A stretch of 64,000 nucleotides of DNA from Aldehydirespirator sp965261105. GTDB lineage: Bacteria; Actinomycetota; Acidimicrobiia; Acidimicrobiales; Aldehydirespiratoraceae. Both the position numbers and the translations under genes were made by a program. The stretch covers positions 4,526,001-4,590,000 of the forward strand of contig CBDHCM010000006.1 in the NCBI GenBank assembly GCA_965261105.1, in the 5' to 3' direction. The stretch's first letter is position 1. The number at the start of each line of letters is the position of its first letter. A model generated the notes under the pieces. It was not told the origin of the DNA. It made no database searches and was given only the letters and a program-made list of their open reading frames with translations. Below are positions 25,004-32,904 of the stretch, one piece after another.

Positions 25004-25652
25004 AGCGGGCAAGGCCGGCAGCCGACAGGCGGAAGCGATGCTCGCATTGGCGCGCGACCTGCTCGTCATGGGTCACTATCAGCACGGTCGTGCGGGCCGG
25101 CCGGCGGTTCACCAGCGCGTCCACAACGTTGGCCGTGCTGTGCTCGTCGAGTTGGCCCGATGGCTCGTCGGCAAGGATGAAGGGGCGTCCGGCAGCGAGG
25201 GCCCGAGCCACTCCCAGCCGTTGCAGCTCGCCGCCTGAGAGCCGCCGGGCACGGTCATGGCGGCGCGGCGCGATCCCGACTGCGTGCAGAGCCTCCTCCG
25301 CCCGGCAGCGGGCCTCCTCGGTCCCGATGCCGAACAGGCGAAGCGGATCCGCCACATTGTCGAGCACCGACCTGTTGGCGAAGGCGTTCGATGTCTGGAA
25401 CACCCACGACACCAGGCGAGTCTTTGGAGCGGGCCGCTCTTCGCCATCGAGCGCAGCACGGCCCTCGCGTGGTGCGAGGAGCCCCCCAAGAATGGACAAC
25501 AGCGTCGTCTTGCCAACGCCCGACGGGCCCATTATGGCTGCACTGGCGGGATGCTCGACAAGCAGGTGCAGTCCACGGAACACCCAGCGGTCCCCGTAGC
25601 GATGCCCTAGGCCGGAGGCTTGCAGAGCCGGCTTGGGCGGCGCGGACATCAC
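24996..25652 (-). CDS. ABC transporter ATP-binding protein (LolD/MacB type)
   Basis: The 218-residue ATPase shows Walker A GPSGVGKTT (about residue 43), Q-loop WVFQTSNAFANRSVLDNVADP, signature LSGGELQRLGVARALA, Walker B FILADEPSGQLD, and switch His in VLIVTHD. The size and sequence fit the ATPases that work with FtsX-like permeases. It overlaps the permease gene and lies 57 bases after the adaptor gene. Confidence 0.92.
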   Translation of the reverse strand: MMSAPPKPALQASGLGHRYGDRWVFRGLHLLVEHPASAAIMGPSGVGKTTLLSILGGLLAPREGRAALDGEERPAPKTRLVSWVFQTSNAFANRSVLDNVADPLRLFGIGTEEARCRAEEALHAVGIAPRRHDRARRLSGGELQRLGVARALAAGRPFILADEPSGQLDEHSTANVVDALVNRRPARTTVLIVTHDEQVARQCEHRFRLSAAGLARYG

Positions 25653-25709
25653 GCTGGGCTGCCCGCAGGCACGGGACGCAGCTTCTCGGGTGGTTTCGCA
25701 GCGGGCATC

Positions 25710-26819
25710 TCAACACGAATAGGCGGCCACGGAGGGATTCACGACCACTTGAAGCTCGAAGTCGAGCGCGGGCTCGATCTCGGTCACGCCCCCAACGCCG
25801 CCGGTCACGGCAACACCGAGGACGTCGCCCTGGCGCGACACGACGCAGGTGGCGCCGTCGGGGCCCAGGATCACCGCTGCCGTTGGGACGGTTTGCAGGC
25901 GCCTGGGCTCCGCCAGCCGCACGACTCCTACGCTGGGATCACTCGTTCCGAAACCGAGCTGCCCGGGTACTTCGGCCAGGGCCGGACTCGCGGCCCTGGC
26001 AGGACGGAGGCGGTCGGCAAGCGCGATCAGCGCGTCGGGGTCGCCGATCGCGCCGTCGGCGGAGACCGGTACAACCAGAGTGTCAGGGATCTCGAACACG
26101 ATGGATCCCTCGGGCAGTACGAGACTGGAGCCCTGCGTGAGCGACACGACCGACGCGCCGGCAAGAGTCGCCTCGCCGGTCGCGATGAGGGTCTCGGCTT
26201 CAAGGAATGTGTTCACGTCCACCTCCACCCTGTCGATCATGAAGGACTGCTCGGGTACCCAAACGACGTATTCCGGTTTGAAGATGCCGCTCTTTGGCCA
26301 TCCGTATCGCTTCTCAAAATGTCGAACGGCAGACATGAACAGCTCGTCGACTTCATTCTGGCCGGACAGTTCGCCAGATATGCCGAGGTCTGTCAGCAGG
26401 TCGGCTACGGCTTGAACATCGCCGCCTGCAGATCCCGGTGTAAGATTGCGCCAAAGCGGTTTCTCGGAAGTTATCGCCGGACGCTCAATGCCATTGACCT
26501 CGATCACAGCATCACCTTGGACTATTGGGTCGCCTGACAAGACGACAGAGGTCACTCTGCCTTGTATCACTCCGCTGTTGATAACTGGCGTATTGTTCCA
26601 GATGCCCCGTACCCTGGCTAGCTGCCGTTCTGTAGTGGAGGACGTACCAATTGCCGCCAGTAGTGGCTCAGGCTCAGGATCGATTCCCCGCACTGGACCG
26701 AGCGTGTCCCGCATCAACACCAGAAGCAGTCCGCCGATGACCGCTCCGATACCAGCGCCGAGAAGGAAGCCTCTTGAACCGAAAGACCTTGAACCTTCTT
26801 CGCTTCGCGACACCATCAC
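25710..26819 (-). CDS. Peptidoglycan-binding/HlyD-like adaptor protein of the ABC exporter
   Basis: The 369-residue protein has an N-terminal membrane anchor (about residues 19-36, GFLLGAGIGAVIGGLLLVL), then a split barrel-sandwich-like region (GVIQGRVTSVVLSGDPIVQGDAVIEVNG) interrupted by a peptidoglycan-binding-like helical insert (GSAGGDVQAVADLLTDLG, AVRHFEKRYGWPKSG), and a beta-rich C-terminal part. This layout is common in Gram-positive efflux adaptors that pair with MacB-like ABC transporters. No coiled coil is evident. Confidence 0.7.
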   Translation of the reverse strand: MMVSRSEEGSRSFGSRGFLLGAGIGAVIGGLLLVLMRDTLGPVRGIDPEPEPLLAAIGTSSTTERQLARVRGIWNNTPVINSGVIQGRVTSVVLSGDPIVQGDAVIEVNGIERPAITSEKPLWRNLTPGSAGGDVQAVADLLTDLGISGELSGQNEVDELFMSAVRHFEKRYGWPKSGIFKPEYVVWVPEQSFMIDRVEVDVNTFLEAETLIATGEATLAGASVVSLTQGSSLVLPEGSIVFEIPDTLVVPVSADGAIGDPDALIALADRLRPARAASPALAEVPGQLGFGTSDPSVGVVRLAEPRRLQTVPTAAVILGPDGATCVVSRQGDVLGVAVTGGVGGVTEIEPALDFELQVVVNPSVAAYSC

Positions 26820-26829
26820 TACGGTAGCA

Positions 26830-27417
26830 TCAACAGGCGTTCGTCTGCAGCAGACGCATGTACTGGTCGAACCAGCCGGCCTCGGGTGACCCTATTGCCA
26901 TCTCAGCATCCTGCAACGTGGGCGGGGAGCCGACGATGCCGTTGGCCTCCAGGCATGGATGAACTTCGCTGCTCCAGATCTCAAGGAACTGGGCGTCTCG
27001 TTGAGCTCTCACCGCAGGGCTGCCTTGGAACACGATGTCGACGAACATGTAGTGTTGCTCATAGCAGGACTCGACCCGGCCAGAATCGATTGTGCGGGAG
27101 TTGAAGTGCATCTCTCCCGTCTGGGGGTCCGCGCGGACGTCCATAAGGTCTGTGCCCGCTTCTCTCACACACTGGCGGAACGCGTCGAAAGCGCGGCGAT
27201 ACTCTTCTGTGGTGACAACGTCATCATCCAACAGAGCCTGCTGTTCCGGTGAGGCTGTGCTCCGTAATTGCGCTAGAAGATCCTGACCGAATATGTCCTC
27301 TAGATTTTCGGCCGTATCATCGGATGAGGAGCCGTCGGCGGATGAGCCACAGCTCGCTAGCATGGACGCCGACAAGAGAACAGCCGCGATCCCTGTGAGA
27401 GATCGTGCCTTAAACAA
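26830..27417 (-). CDS. Putative lipoprotein of the ABC cluster
   Basis: The product has a lipobox (LLSASMLASC) after a short basic N-terminus, so it is exported and lipidated. The mature part (about 170 residues) is acidic with four further cysteines (FRQCVREAG, ESCYEQHY, HPCLEANG, C-terminal TNAC), probably disulphide-bonded. I do not recognise a family. The TTG at 27417 (MFKARSLTG) gives the best signal peptide; the frame stays open to 27456, where the ISL3 target duplication begins. The stop is 10 bases before the adaptor start. The insertion just upstream must have changed its promoter. Confidence 0.7.
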   Translation of the reverse strand: MFKARSLTGIAAVLLSASMLASCGSSADGSSSDDTAENLEDIFGQDLLAQLRSTASPEQQALLDDDVVTTEEYRRAFDAFRQCVREAGTDLMDVRADPQTGEMHFNSRTIDSGRVESCYEQHYMFVDIVFQGSPAVRAQRDAQFLEIWSSEVHPCLEANGIVGSPPTLQDAEMAIGSPEAGWFDQYMRLLQTNAC

Positions 27418-27432
27418 GCGCGGTATCCGAAC

Positions 27433-27448
27433 CAGTGAGCAATCACTG
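27433..27448. promoter_or_regulatory. Perfect 6-bp inverted repeat upstream of the lipoprotein gene
   Basis: CAGTGAGCAATCACTG at 27433-27448: arms of 6 with a 4-base spacer. It lies between the likely TTG start (27417) and the ISL3 end. It could be an operator remnant; the evidence is only its symmetry and place. Confidence 0.3.
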
Positions 27449-27462
27449 AGTGTCAAGTTCTT

Positions 27463-28817
27463 GAGCCTTCGCGGAAACGTGGGGAGCGGGGTGGTTGAGG
27501 GTCCCTGAGTAGGGGTCGAGGCCCTGCTGGAATCGGTGATTGTGAGATCAACGATCCAGGAGGGCCCCGATGGCTTGCGATGTTATGACAGTTCGGCTGC
27601 ACTTGGCGCAGATCCGTGTGCTGGAGGTGGTCGAGGACACCCCGGGCGCGCTCAGGGTGAGCGTCGAGTCCACGTTCAGGAGGCTGCGCTGCCCGCAGTG
27701 CGGGTTCAAGTGCCGCCGGGTGCATGACCGCCGCGACAAGAAGATCCGCGACCTGGAGGTGTCGGGACGGCGCACCGTGTTGGTGTGGTCGCGGCGCAGG
27801 ATGGTGTGCGACAACTGCGACAGCCGCTTCTTGGAGGACCATCCCGCGTTCGAGGGCGCGCTGACGGGGCGTCTGGCGCGTCGGCTGGTCGCTGACGCGA
27901 AGGTGATGACGTTCAGCGCGGCGGCGCGCCGCCACGGTGTGCACTGGCACGGTGTGCGCGCCCTGGTGGACGTCTGGTCGGCTCTGGTCGCTGAGCGGCG
28001 CCGCAGCCGCCGCTGCTCGGTGCTGTTGGTCGATGAGACCTCGATGCGCAAACGGCACCGCTATGTGACCGTGATCGTCAACGGCGACACCGGCCGGACC
28101 CTGGCGATGGTCGAGCACCGCAACGCGGCTGCGCTGTCAGCGTTTTTGATGCAGCAGGGACATCGCTGGTGCAAGCAGGTCAAGGTGGTGGTCAGCGACG
28201 GATCGCGCGCCTACAAGGCGGCCATCGACGCCCACCTCGGCCACGCCCGCCATGTGCTGGACCGGTTCCATGTCATCAGATGGTTCGCGGCCGCTCTCAC
28301 CCAGGTGCGCCGCGACGTCCAGCGCCGAGAGCCCCACGGCGTCAAGCCCGCCTTCGACCCCGAGGTGTTCCGGGCCCGGTTCGCGCTGCTGCGCAGAGGC
28401 GACACCCTCACCGACACCGACCGCGCCCGCCTCGACAAGCTGTTCGACGCCCACCCCCGCCTCAAAGCCGGCTGGCAGGCCCTGCAGGAGCTCCACGGCC
28501 TCTACACCGCCGACGACTATGACGGCGCCCTGGAAGCCCTCGGACGGTTCTGCGACCTCTACGAGACCGGCGAGCTGCCCGAGTACCACGACACCGTCGA
28601 CACGTTCATCGCCTGGTCAGACGAGATCCTCAACTGGCACTGTGCCGGCCGCCCCTCCAACGGCAGAATCGAGGGCACCAACAACCTCCTACAAGTCCTG
28701 CGCCGAAGCGCCCACGGGTTCACCAACCCACGCAACTTCGAAGCCCGCGGCATCCTCGTGACATAATGACCCCAACCGGTGCCAGCAACCCTCAATCCCA
28801 CACTTACGCGAAGGGCC
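27463..28817 (+). mobile_element. ISL3-family insertion sequence with an 8-bp target duplication
   Basis: A 1355-bp element whose ends are imperfect inverted repeats: left GAGCCTTCGCGGAAACGTGG (27463), and right, read inward, GGCCCTTCGCGTAAGTGTGG (28817). AAGTTCTT is repeated exactly at 27455-27462 and 28818-28825, the 8-bp duplication expected for ISL3. It holds one complete transposase gene and looks intact and recent. Confidence 0.92.
27570..28766 (+). CDS. ISL3-family transposase
   Basis: The 398-residue transposase has the N-terminal zinc-binding domain (RCPQCGFKCRRVHD, CDNCDSRF), a helix-turn-helix region, and the DDE catalytic core: VLLVDETSMRKRH, VVSDGSRAYKAAI followed by ARHVLDRFHVIRWF, and a C-terminal SNGRIEGTNNLLQVLRRSAHGF containing the Glu. 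The length is usual and no break is seen, so it should be functional. It belongs to the element bounded by the AAGTTCTT duplication. Confidence 0.95.
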   Translation: MACDVMTVRLHLAQIRVLEVVEDTPGALRVSVESTFRRLRCPQCGFKCRRVHDRRDKKIRDLEVSGRRTVLVWSRRRMVCDNCDSRFLEDHPAFEGALTGRLARRLVADAKVMTFSAAARRHGVHWHGVRALVDVWSALVAERRRSRRCSVLLVDETSMRKRHRYVTVIVNGDTGRTLAMVEHRNAAALSAFLMQQGHRWCKQVKVVVSDGSRAYKAAIDAHLGHARHVLDRFHVIRWFAAALTQVRRDVQRREPHGVKPAFDPEVFRARFALLRRGDTLTDTDRARLDKLFDAHPRLKAGWQALQELHGLYTADDYDGALEALGRFCDLYETGELPEYHDTVDTFIAWSDEILNWHCAGRPSNGRIEGTNNLLQVLRRSAHGFTNPRNFEARGILVT

Positions 28818-28825
28818 AAGTTCTT

Positions 28826-29112
28826 GACTTTCGTCGACCTGTCGTTGGCCATCTGTCAGGATCCACGGGCGGCCGCTGATGGCGATCATCAAAAGGTGCT
28901 CGCTGCCTCGGTGTACTCATGGTGACGACCTCCTAGTCGCGTGCCTTGGTGGCTTGTGCTGATGGAGTTTCTACCTCCAAGAGGTAGTTCACTCAACGCC
29001 GACAGCGGCCACATTCTGGCCATTGCACAATCGACTGCGGCCATGAGCGGTCACGACACGGCCAGTAAACGGCCATCGAGCGGAGGTCCTGAGCGCTGTG
29101 CTGAACACTTAG
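28826..29112. other. Intergenic stretch between ISL3 and an IS1380 remnant, no gene seen
   Basis: About 290 bases. Before the ISL3 insertion this DNA was contiguous with the lipoprotein upstream region and probably contains its original promoter, read on the minus strand. I see several scattered GGCCA words (29010-29080) but no ORF, tRNA or clear hairpin. Confidence 0.5.
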
Positions 29113-29267
29113 CCTGGATCCACCGGCGCGGTGGGGTTTGTGGGGTTGGCGCGTCCACCAGAAAGGCCTCCTGACGTGGGAGAATACTGTTAATGACGAC
29201 AGTTGTGCCAGCTGCGTGGGGAGGCACTTGCTGTGGGGAGCACAGCGGGCGGGATCGACGGGTTGGA
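29113..29267 (+). mobile_element. Remnant of an IS1380 element (one end plus the first codons of the transposase)
   Basis: The sequence starts CCTGGATCCACCGGCGCGG and follows the right end of the 8856-10494 element base for base with few changes through the transposase start (GTGGGGAGCACAGCGGGCGGG), then similarity stops at GGGTTGGA. Only about 155 bases remain. The IR-end lies away from the EF-G-like gene, whose GTG is 134 bases further on. The rest of the gap (29268-29400) holds the ribosome-binding site GGGAGGAACC and nothing else recognised. Confidence 0.85.
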
Positions 29268-29400
29268 CAGCGCCTCGAATGCCCGAGCCGCAGTGCTCGG
29301 CGCAGGGGCGGTCTGCATCCCGCTGGCCTTTGCCGGCCCGGCCCGGTTAGTGTCGGCGTCCCTCGCGTCCGCAGCCCACCCATAGGGAGGAACCGTCAGC

Positions 29401-31446
29401 GTGTCGTCGCAATCCATCAGAAACGTCGTCCTCGTCGGCCACAACGGCAACGGCAAGACCACCCTGGCCGAGGCGATGCTGTACCGGGCCGGCGTGGTGG
29501 GCCGGATGGGCCGTGTCGACGACGGCACCGCCCACTGCGACTATGACCCCGAGGAGAAGGCTCGCCACCAGAGCCTGAGCCTGTCGGTGGCGTCGTTCGA
29601 CTGGCGCGACCACAGGATCAACGTCATCGACACGCCGGGCTACACCGACTTCGTGGGCGAGGCCGTCAACGGCATGCACGCGGCCGATCTGGCGGTGTTC
29701 GTGGTGGACGCCGTGTCGGGGGTCCAAGCCCAGGACCAGGTCATGTGGCGCCACGCCGAACGGTTGGGCGTGCCCCGCATAGTGTTCGTGAACGGCCTCG
29801 ACCGCGAGCGCTCATCGTTCGAGCGCACTCTGGACGACCTGCGGTCGCACTTCGGCGCCCATGTGGAGGCGGTGGAGCTCCCGCTCGGCGCGGAGGCCTC
29901 GTTCCACGGCATCGCCGATCTCGTGGGCGATGGCGCCCTCGACTACAGCAGCGGGCAGTCGGCGGCCGCCTCCGTCCCCGACGACCTGGCCGACGTCGCG
30001 TCCGACAGCCACATCCAGCTGGTGGAGGAAGTCGTCGAGGGCGACGACGAGCTGCTGGAGCAGTACCTGGAGGGGGTCGAGCCCACCCAGGAACAGCTGG
30101 AGCGGCTGATCCACGAAGCGGTCGACCATCGCAGCGTGTTCCCGGTGCTGTGCGGCTCGGCCGCCAAACCCATAGGCGTGGACCACCTTCTCGACTTCAT
30201 CTGCAGGGTCGGCCCGGCGCCGGGCGAGACGGGCCCGGCCGAGGGAGTTCGCGGCGGTGAGCCCGTAGAGGTGGCCATCGACGCGGGCGGCTCGCCGGTG
30301 GCTCTGGTGTTCAAGACCAAAGTCGACGACTTCTTGGGGCAGATCTCGTTCATGAAGGTGCTGTCGGGCACGATCCGGTCCAACGACACCCTGGTGAACA
30401 GCCGCACCGGCGACAAGGACCGGCTCCACAACCTGATGTTGTTCACCGGTGCCGAGCACCACGCCATGAACCAAGCCTCCGCGGGCGACATCGTGGCCGC
30501 CACCAAGCTCGGCGACGTACGCACCGGTGACACGCTGGCCGACGACACCGCCCTCACGGTTCCCATAACCCCGCCGCCGACACCGGTGTACGGCGTGGCC
30601 ATCCACGCTTCGGCGCCCGCCCAGGAGGACAAGCTGGCCTCGGCGCTGCGCCGCTTCGCGGTGGAGGATCCCAGTCTCGTCATTCGCCAGGACGCCACCA
30701 CCCGCCAGACGGTGCTGTCGGGCGGCGGCGAGGCCCACATCCGGGTGGTGCGGGCCCGCTTGGAGCGCATGGGCATCGATTTCGAGATCGAGGGCCTGCG
30801 GATCGCGTACCTGGAGACGCTGGCCCGGCCCGCGGACGTGGAGGCCAAGCACAAGAAGCAGAGCGGCGGCCACGGGCAGTTCGCGGTGGCCATGGTGCGA
30901 TTTGAGCCGCTGGCGCGGGGCACCGGCTACGAGTTCGAAAGCGAGGTGACCGGCGGCTCCATCCCCCGGGGCCTGATCCCCGCGGTGGGAGCCGGGATCG
31001 CGGAGGCCATGGCCAACGGAGGCAGGCACGGCTTCCCGATGGTGGACCTGCGGGCGGTGTGCTACGACGGCAAGTTCCACTCGGTGGACTCATCGGAGAT
31101 GAGCTTCAAGATCGCCGGGTCCCACGCCCTCAAGCAGGCGGTGGAGCAGGCCGGCAGCGCAGTGCTGGAGCCGGTCAGCGAGGTCCGCGTCGAGGTCCCC
31201 GACGCCTACCAGGGCGACGTGCTCGGCGATCTGAACTCCCGCCGGGGCCAGGTGTTCGGCACCGAGCCCGGCTCGACCGCGGGCGCCAGCGTGATCCGCG
31301 CCCGCGTGCCCACATCGGAGATCCTCAGCTACGTGATCGACCTGCGCTCGATGACTGGTGGCACCGGCACCTTCAGCGCCGAGCATTGCGACTACCAGCC
31401 GCTGCCCCACGCCCTGCTGGCCAAGGTCATGGCCAGCGACGACTGA
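29401..31446 (+). CDS. Elongation factor G-like translational GTPase (EF-G2/FusA2 type)
   Basis: A 681-residue EF-G-like protein with GTG start. Domain I has G1 GHNGNGKTTLAEAML, G3 DTPGYTDFVGEA, and a G4 that reads VNGLD where NKxD is usual. Domain II (about 275-370) and EF-G domains III-V follow (SGGGEAHIRVVRARLERMG, KKQSGGHGQFAVAMVRFEP, DAYQGDVLGDLNSRRGQVFG). The actinobacterial EF-G2 group lacks strong ribosome-dependent GTPase activity in studied members, and its role is unclear. The lost lysine of G4 suggests weak or altered guanine recognition here. No str operon neighbours, consistent with a paralogue and not fusA. Confidence 0.88.
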   Translation: MSSQSIRNVVLVGHNGNGKTTLAEAMLYRAGVVGRMGRVDDGTAHCDYDPEEKARHQSLSLSVASFDWRDHRINVIDTPGYTDFVGEAVNGMHAADLAVFVVDAVSGVQAQDQVMWRHAERLGVPRIVFVNGLDRERSSFERTLDDLRSHFGAHVEAVELPLGAEASFHGIADLVGDGALDYSSGQSAAASVPDDLADVASDSHIQLVEEVVEGDDELLEQYLEGVEPTQEQLERLIHEAVDHRSVFPVLCGSAAKPIGVDHLLDFICRVGPAPGETGPAEGVRGGEPVEVAIDAGGSPVALVFKTKVDDFLGQISFMKVLSGTIRSNDTLVNSRTGDKDRLHNLMLFTGAEHHAMNQASAGDIVAATKLGDVRTGDTLADDTALTVPITPPPTPVYGVAIHASAPAQEDKLASALRRFAVEDPSLVIRQDATTRQTVLSGGGEAHIRVVRARLERMGIDFEIEGLRIAYLETLARPADVEAKHKKQSGGHGQFAVAMVRFEPLARGTGYEFESEVTGGSIPRGLIPAVGAGIAEAMANGGRHGFPMVDLRAVCYDGKFHSVDSSEMSFKIAGSHALKQAVEQAGSAVLEPVSEVRVEVPDAYQGDVLGDLNSRRGQVFGTEPGSTAGASVIRARVPTSEILSYVIDLRSMTGGTGTFSAEHCDYQPLPHALLAKVMASDD

Positions 31447-31488
31447 CAACGACGCCTGACACCTAGTGGCAGCGGCTCGACCTCTCAG

Positions 31489-31563
31489 CGCGCTCGAAGG
31501 GACTCGAACCCCCAACCTTCTGATCCGTAGTCAGATGCTCTATCCAAATTGAGCTACGAGCGC
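31489..31563 (-). tRNA. tRNA-Arg (anticodon ACG)
   Basis: Read on the minus strand, the acceptor arms GCGCTCG and CGAGCGC pair. The D arm is GCTCAATTTGGATAGAGC, the anticodon arm TCTGA-CTACGGA-TCAGA gives ACG, and the T arm contains GGTTCGAGTCC. CCA is not encoded. It lies 42 bases after the EF-G-like gene on the opposite strand. Confidence 0.95.
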
Positions 31564-31726
31564 TGGGGGCGCGCCAGTGTACGCCGCCGCAGGGCGAGGG
31601 GCTACGGGGATCGATGTCCGGCCACGATGGCCTTGCGCTCGGAAGGGCTGGGAGCGCGGCCCAGGAAGATCTCGAAGCAGGCCGCGGACGATTCGCCACG
31701 GCCGTCCGTCGGCGCCTCACCGTCGT

Positions 31727-31768
31727 CGTGCCATCCCATCCGTGTGCCGTGCCATCCCATCTGTGTGC
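31727..31768. repeat. 21-bp tandem duplication in the ilvE leader
   Basis: CGTGCCATCCCATCCGTGTG plus C at 31727-31747 is repeated at 31748-31768 with one C-to-T change. It lies in the roughly 315-base gap between tRNA-Arg and ilvE, which otherwise holds only the 17-bp duplication at 31832-31865 and no gene I can support. Confidence 0.88.
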
Positions 31769-31831
31769 AGTAGAGGGTTTGGGCCCGACGCGGCGTCATC
31801 GCCAAGCCGTGGCCAGTGGAGAGTCGGCTAT

Positions 31832-31865
31832 ACACATAGGGCCGCCTTACACATGGGGCCGCCTT
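31832..31865. repeat. 17-bp tandem duplication just upstream of the ilvE ribosome-binding site
   Basis: ACACATAGGGCCGCCTT (31832-31848) is followed directly by ACACATGGGGCCGCCTT (31849-31865). The second unit ends two bases before the AAGGGAG ribosome-binding site of ilvE. Confidence 0.88.
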
Positions 31866-31878
31866 GAAGGGAGTCCGA

Positions 31879-32904
31879 GTGACCCGCAAGCCCGACCCGT
31901 TCAGCGTCCCGTTCGGGACCATCTTGTGCGACTGGATGACCACAGCGCGAGCCGATGGCGGTCCCTACCTCTACGGCGGATCGCCCGAGCCGTACGGGGA
32001 CCTCACGATCAGCCCCGCCGCGCACGTGCTGCACTACGGCAGCGCAATCTTCGAGGGCCTCAAGGCCCACCGCCAGAACGACGGATCGCCGGCAATATTC
32101 CGCCTCGACAGCCACGTCGAGCGGATGGCCACCAGCGCGGCCCTGCTGCGACTGCCCCACATCGATCCGGACACGCTGCGCCAGATGATCATCGACGCGG
32201 TGGAGGCCAACTCCGATGAGGTCCCCGATTCACCGGGCTCGCTGTACATTCGCCCGACCCTGATCGGTACCGACCCCGACATCGGCGCCGCCGCCCGCCC
32301 GAGTCGCAGCGCGCTGCTATATGTGGTGAACAGCCCGGTCGGCGACTACTTCAAGGGCGGGGTGCGGCCGCTTACCCTGCTAGTGGAGACGTCGATCCCC
32401 CGCACCGTGCCGAAGTTCGGCATGGTCAAGGGCGGCGCGAACTACGCGATGGCATTGGGCGTCACGCTGGACTCGATGGCGGCGAACGAAGCAGTCGACC
32501 AGATACTGTTCGCCACCGGCGGCGACATCACCGAGACCGGCGCCGCGAACTTCTTTCTCGCTGATGACGAACGGGTGGTCACCCGGCGCCTGGACGAATC
32601 GTTCCTGCACGGTGTCACCCGGGCCTCGGTGATCGAACTCGCCGAGCACCTGGGCTACGAGGTGCAGGAACGCATGATCGATCCCGACGAGCTGGTCGAC
32701 TGGGCCGAGCGAGGCGAGGCCTTCCTGACGGGCACAGCTGCGGTGCTGGCGCCCGTGGGCACCATCCTCCACGGCAATAAGGCGCTCAGGGTCGGTGACG
32801 GCGAGCCGGGCCGCAACACGATGAGGCTTCGTCAAACGCTCTTGGACATCCAGGTGGGGGCGGCACCGGATCACTTCGGCTGGCGCACACCGGTACGCGG
32901 CTGA
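31879..32904 (+). CDS. ilvE: Branched-chain amino acid aminotransferase (class IV)
   Basis: A PLP enzyme transferring amino groups between glutamate and the branched-chain 2-oxoacids. The 341-residue product starts at GTG 31879, five bases after AAGGGAG; a TTG at 31864 is in frame but inside the duplication. It shows HYGSAIFEGLKAHR, SLYIRPTLIGTDP, the PLP lysine in GMVKGGANYAMAL, and ETGAANFFLADDE and FLTGTAAVLAPVGTI. Its last 34 bases overlap the convergent histidine kinase gene. Confidence 0.92.
   Translation: MTRKPDPFSVPFGTILCDWMTTARADGGPYLYGGSPEPYGDLTISPAAHVLHYGSAIFEGLKAHRQNDGSPAIFRLDSHVERMATSAALLRLPHIDPDTLRQMIIDAVEANSDEVPDSPGSLYIRPTLIGTDPDIGAAARPSRSALLYVVNSPVGDYFKGGVRPLTLLVETSIPRTVPKFGMVKGGANYAMALGVTLDSMAANEAVDQILFATGGDITETGAANFFLADDERVVTRRLDESFLHGVTRASVIELAEHLGYEVQERMIDPDELVDWAERGEAFLTGTAAVLAPVGTILHGNKALRVGDGEPGRNTMRLRQTLLDIQVGAAPDHFGWRTPVRG

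Noticed and set aside
27421..27456. TTGACA near 27450 (minus strand) as the -35 box of the lipoprotein promoter
   Set aside because: No convincing -10 box at 16-18 bases, and the site overlaps the ISL3 target duplication.
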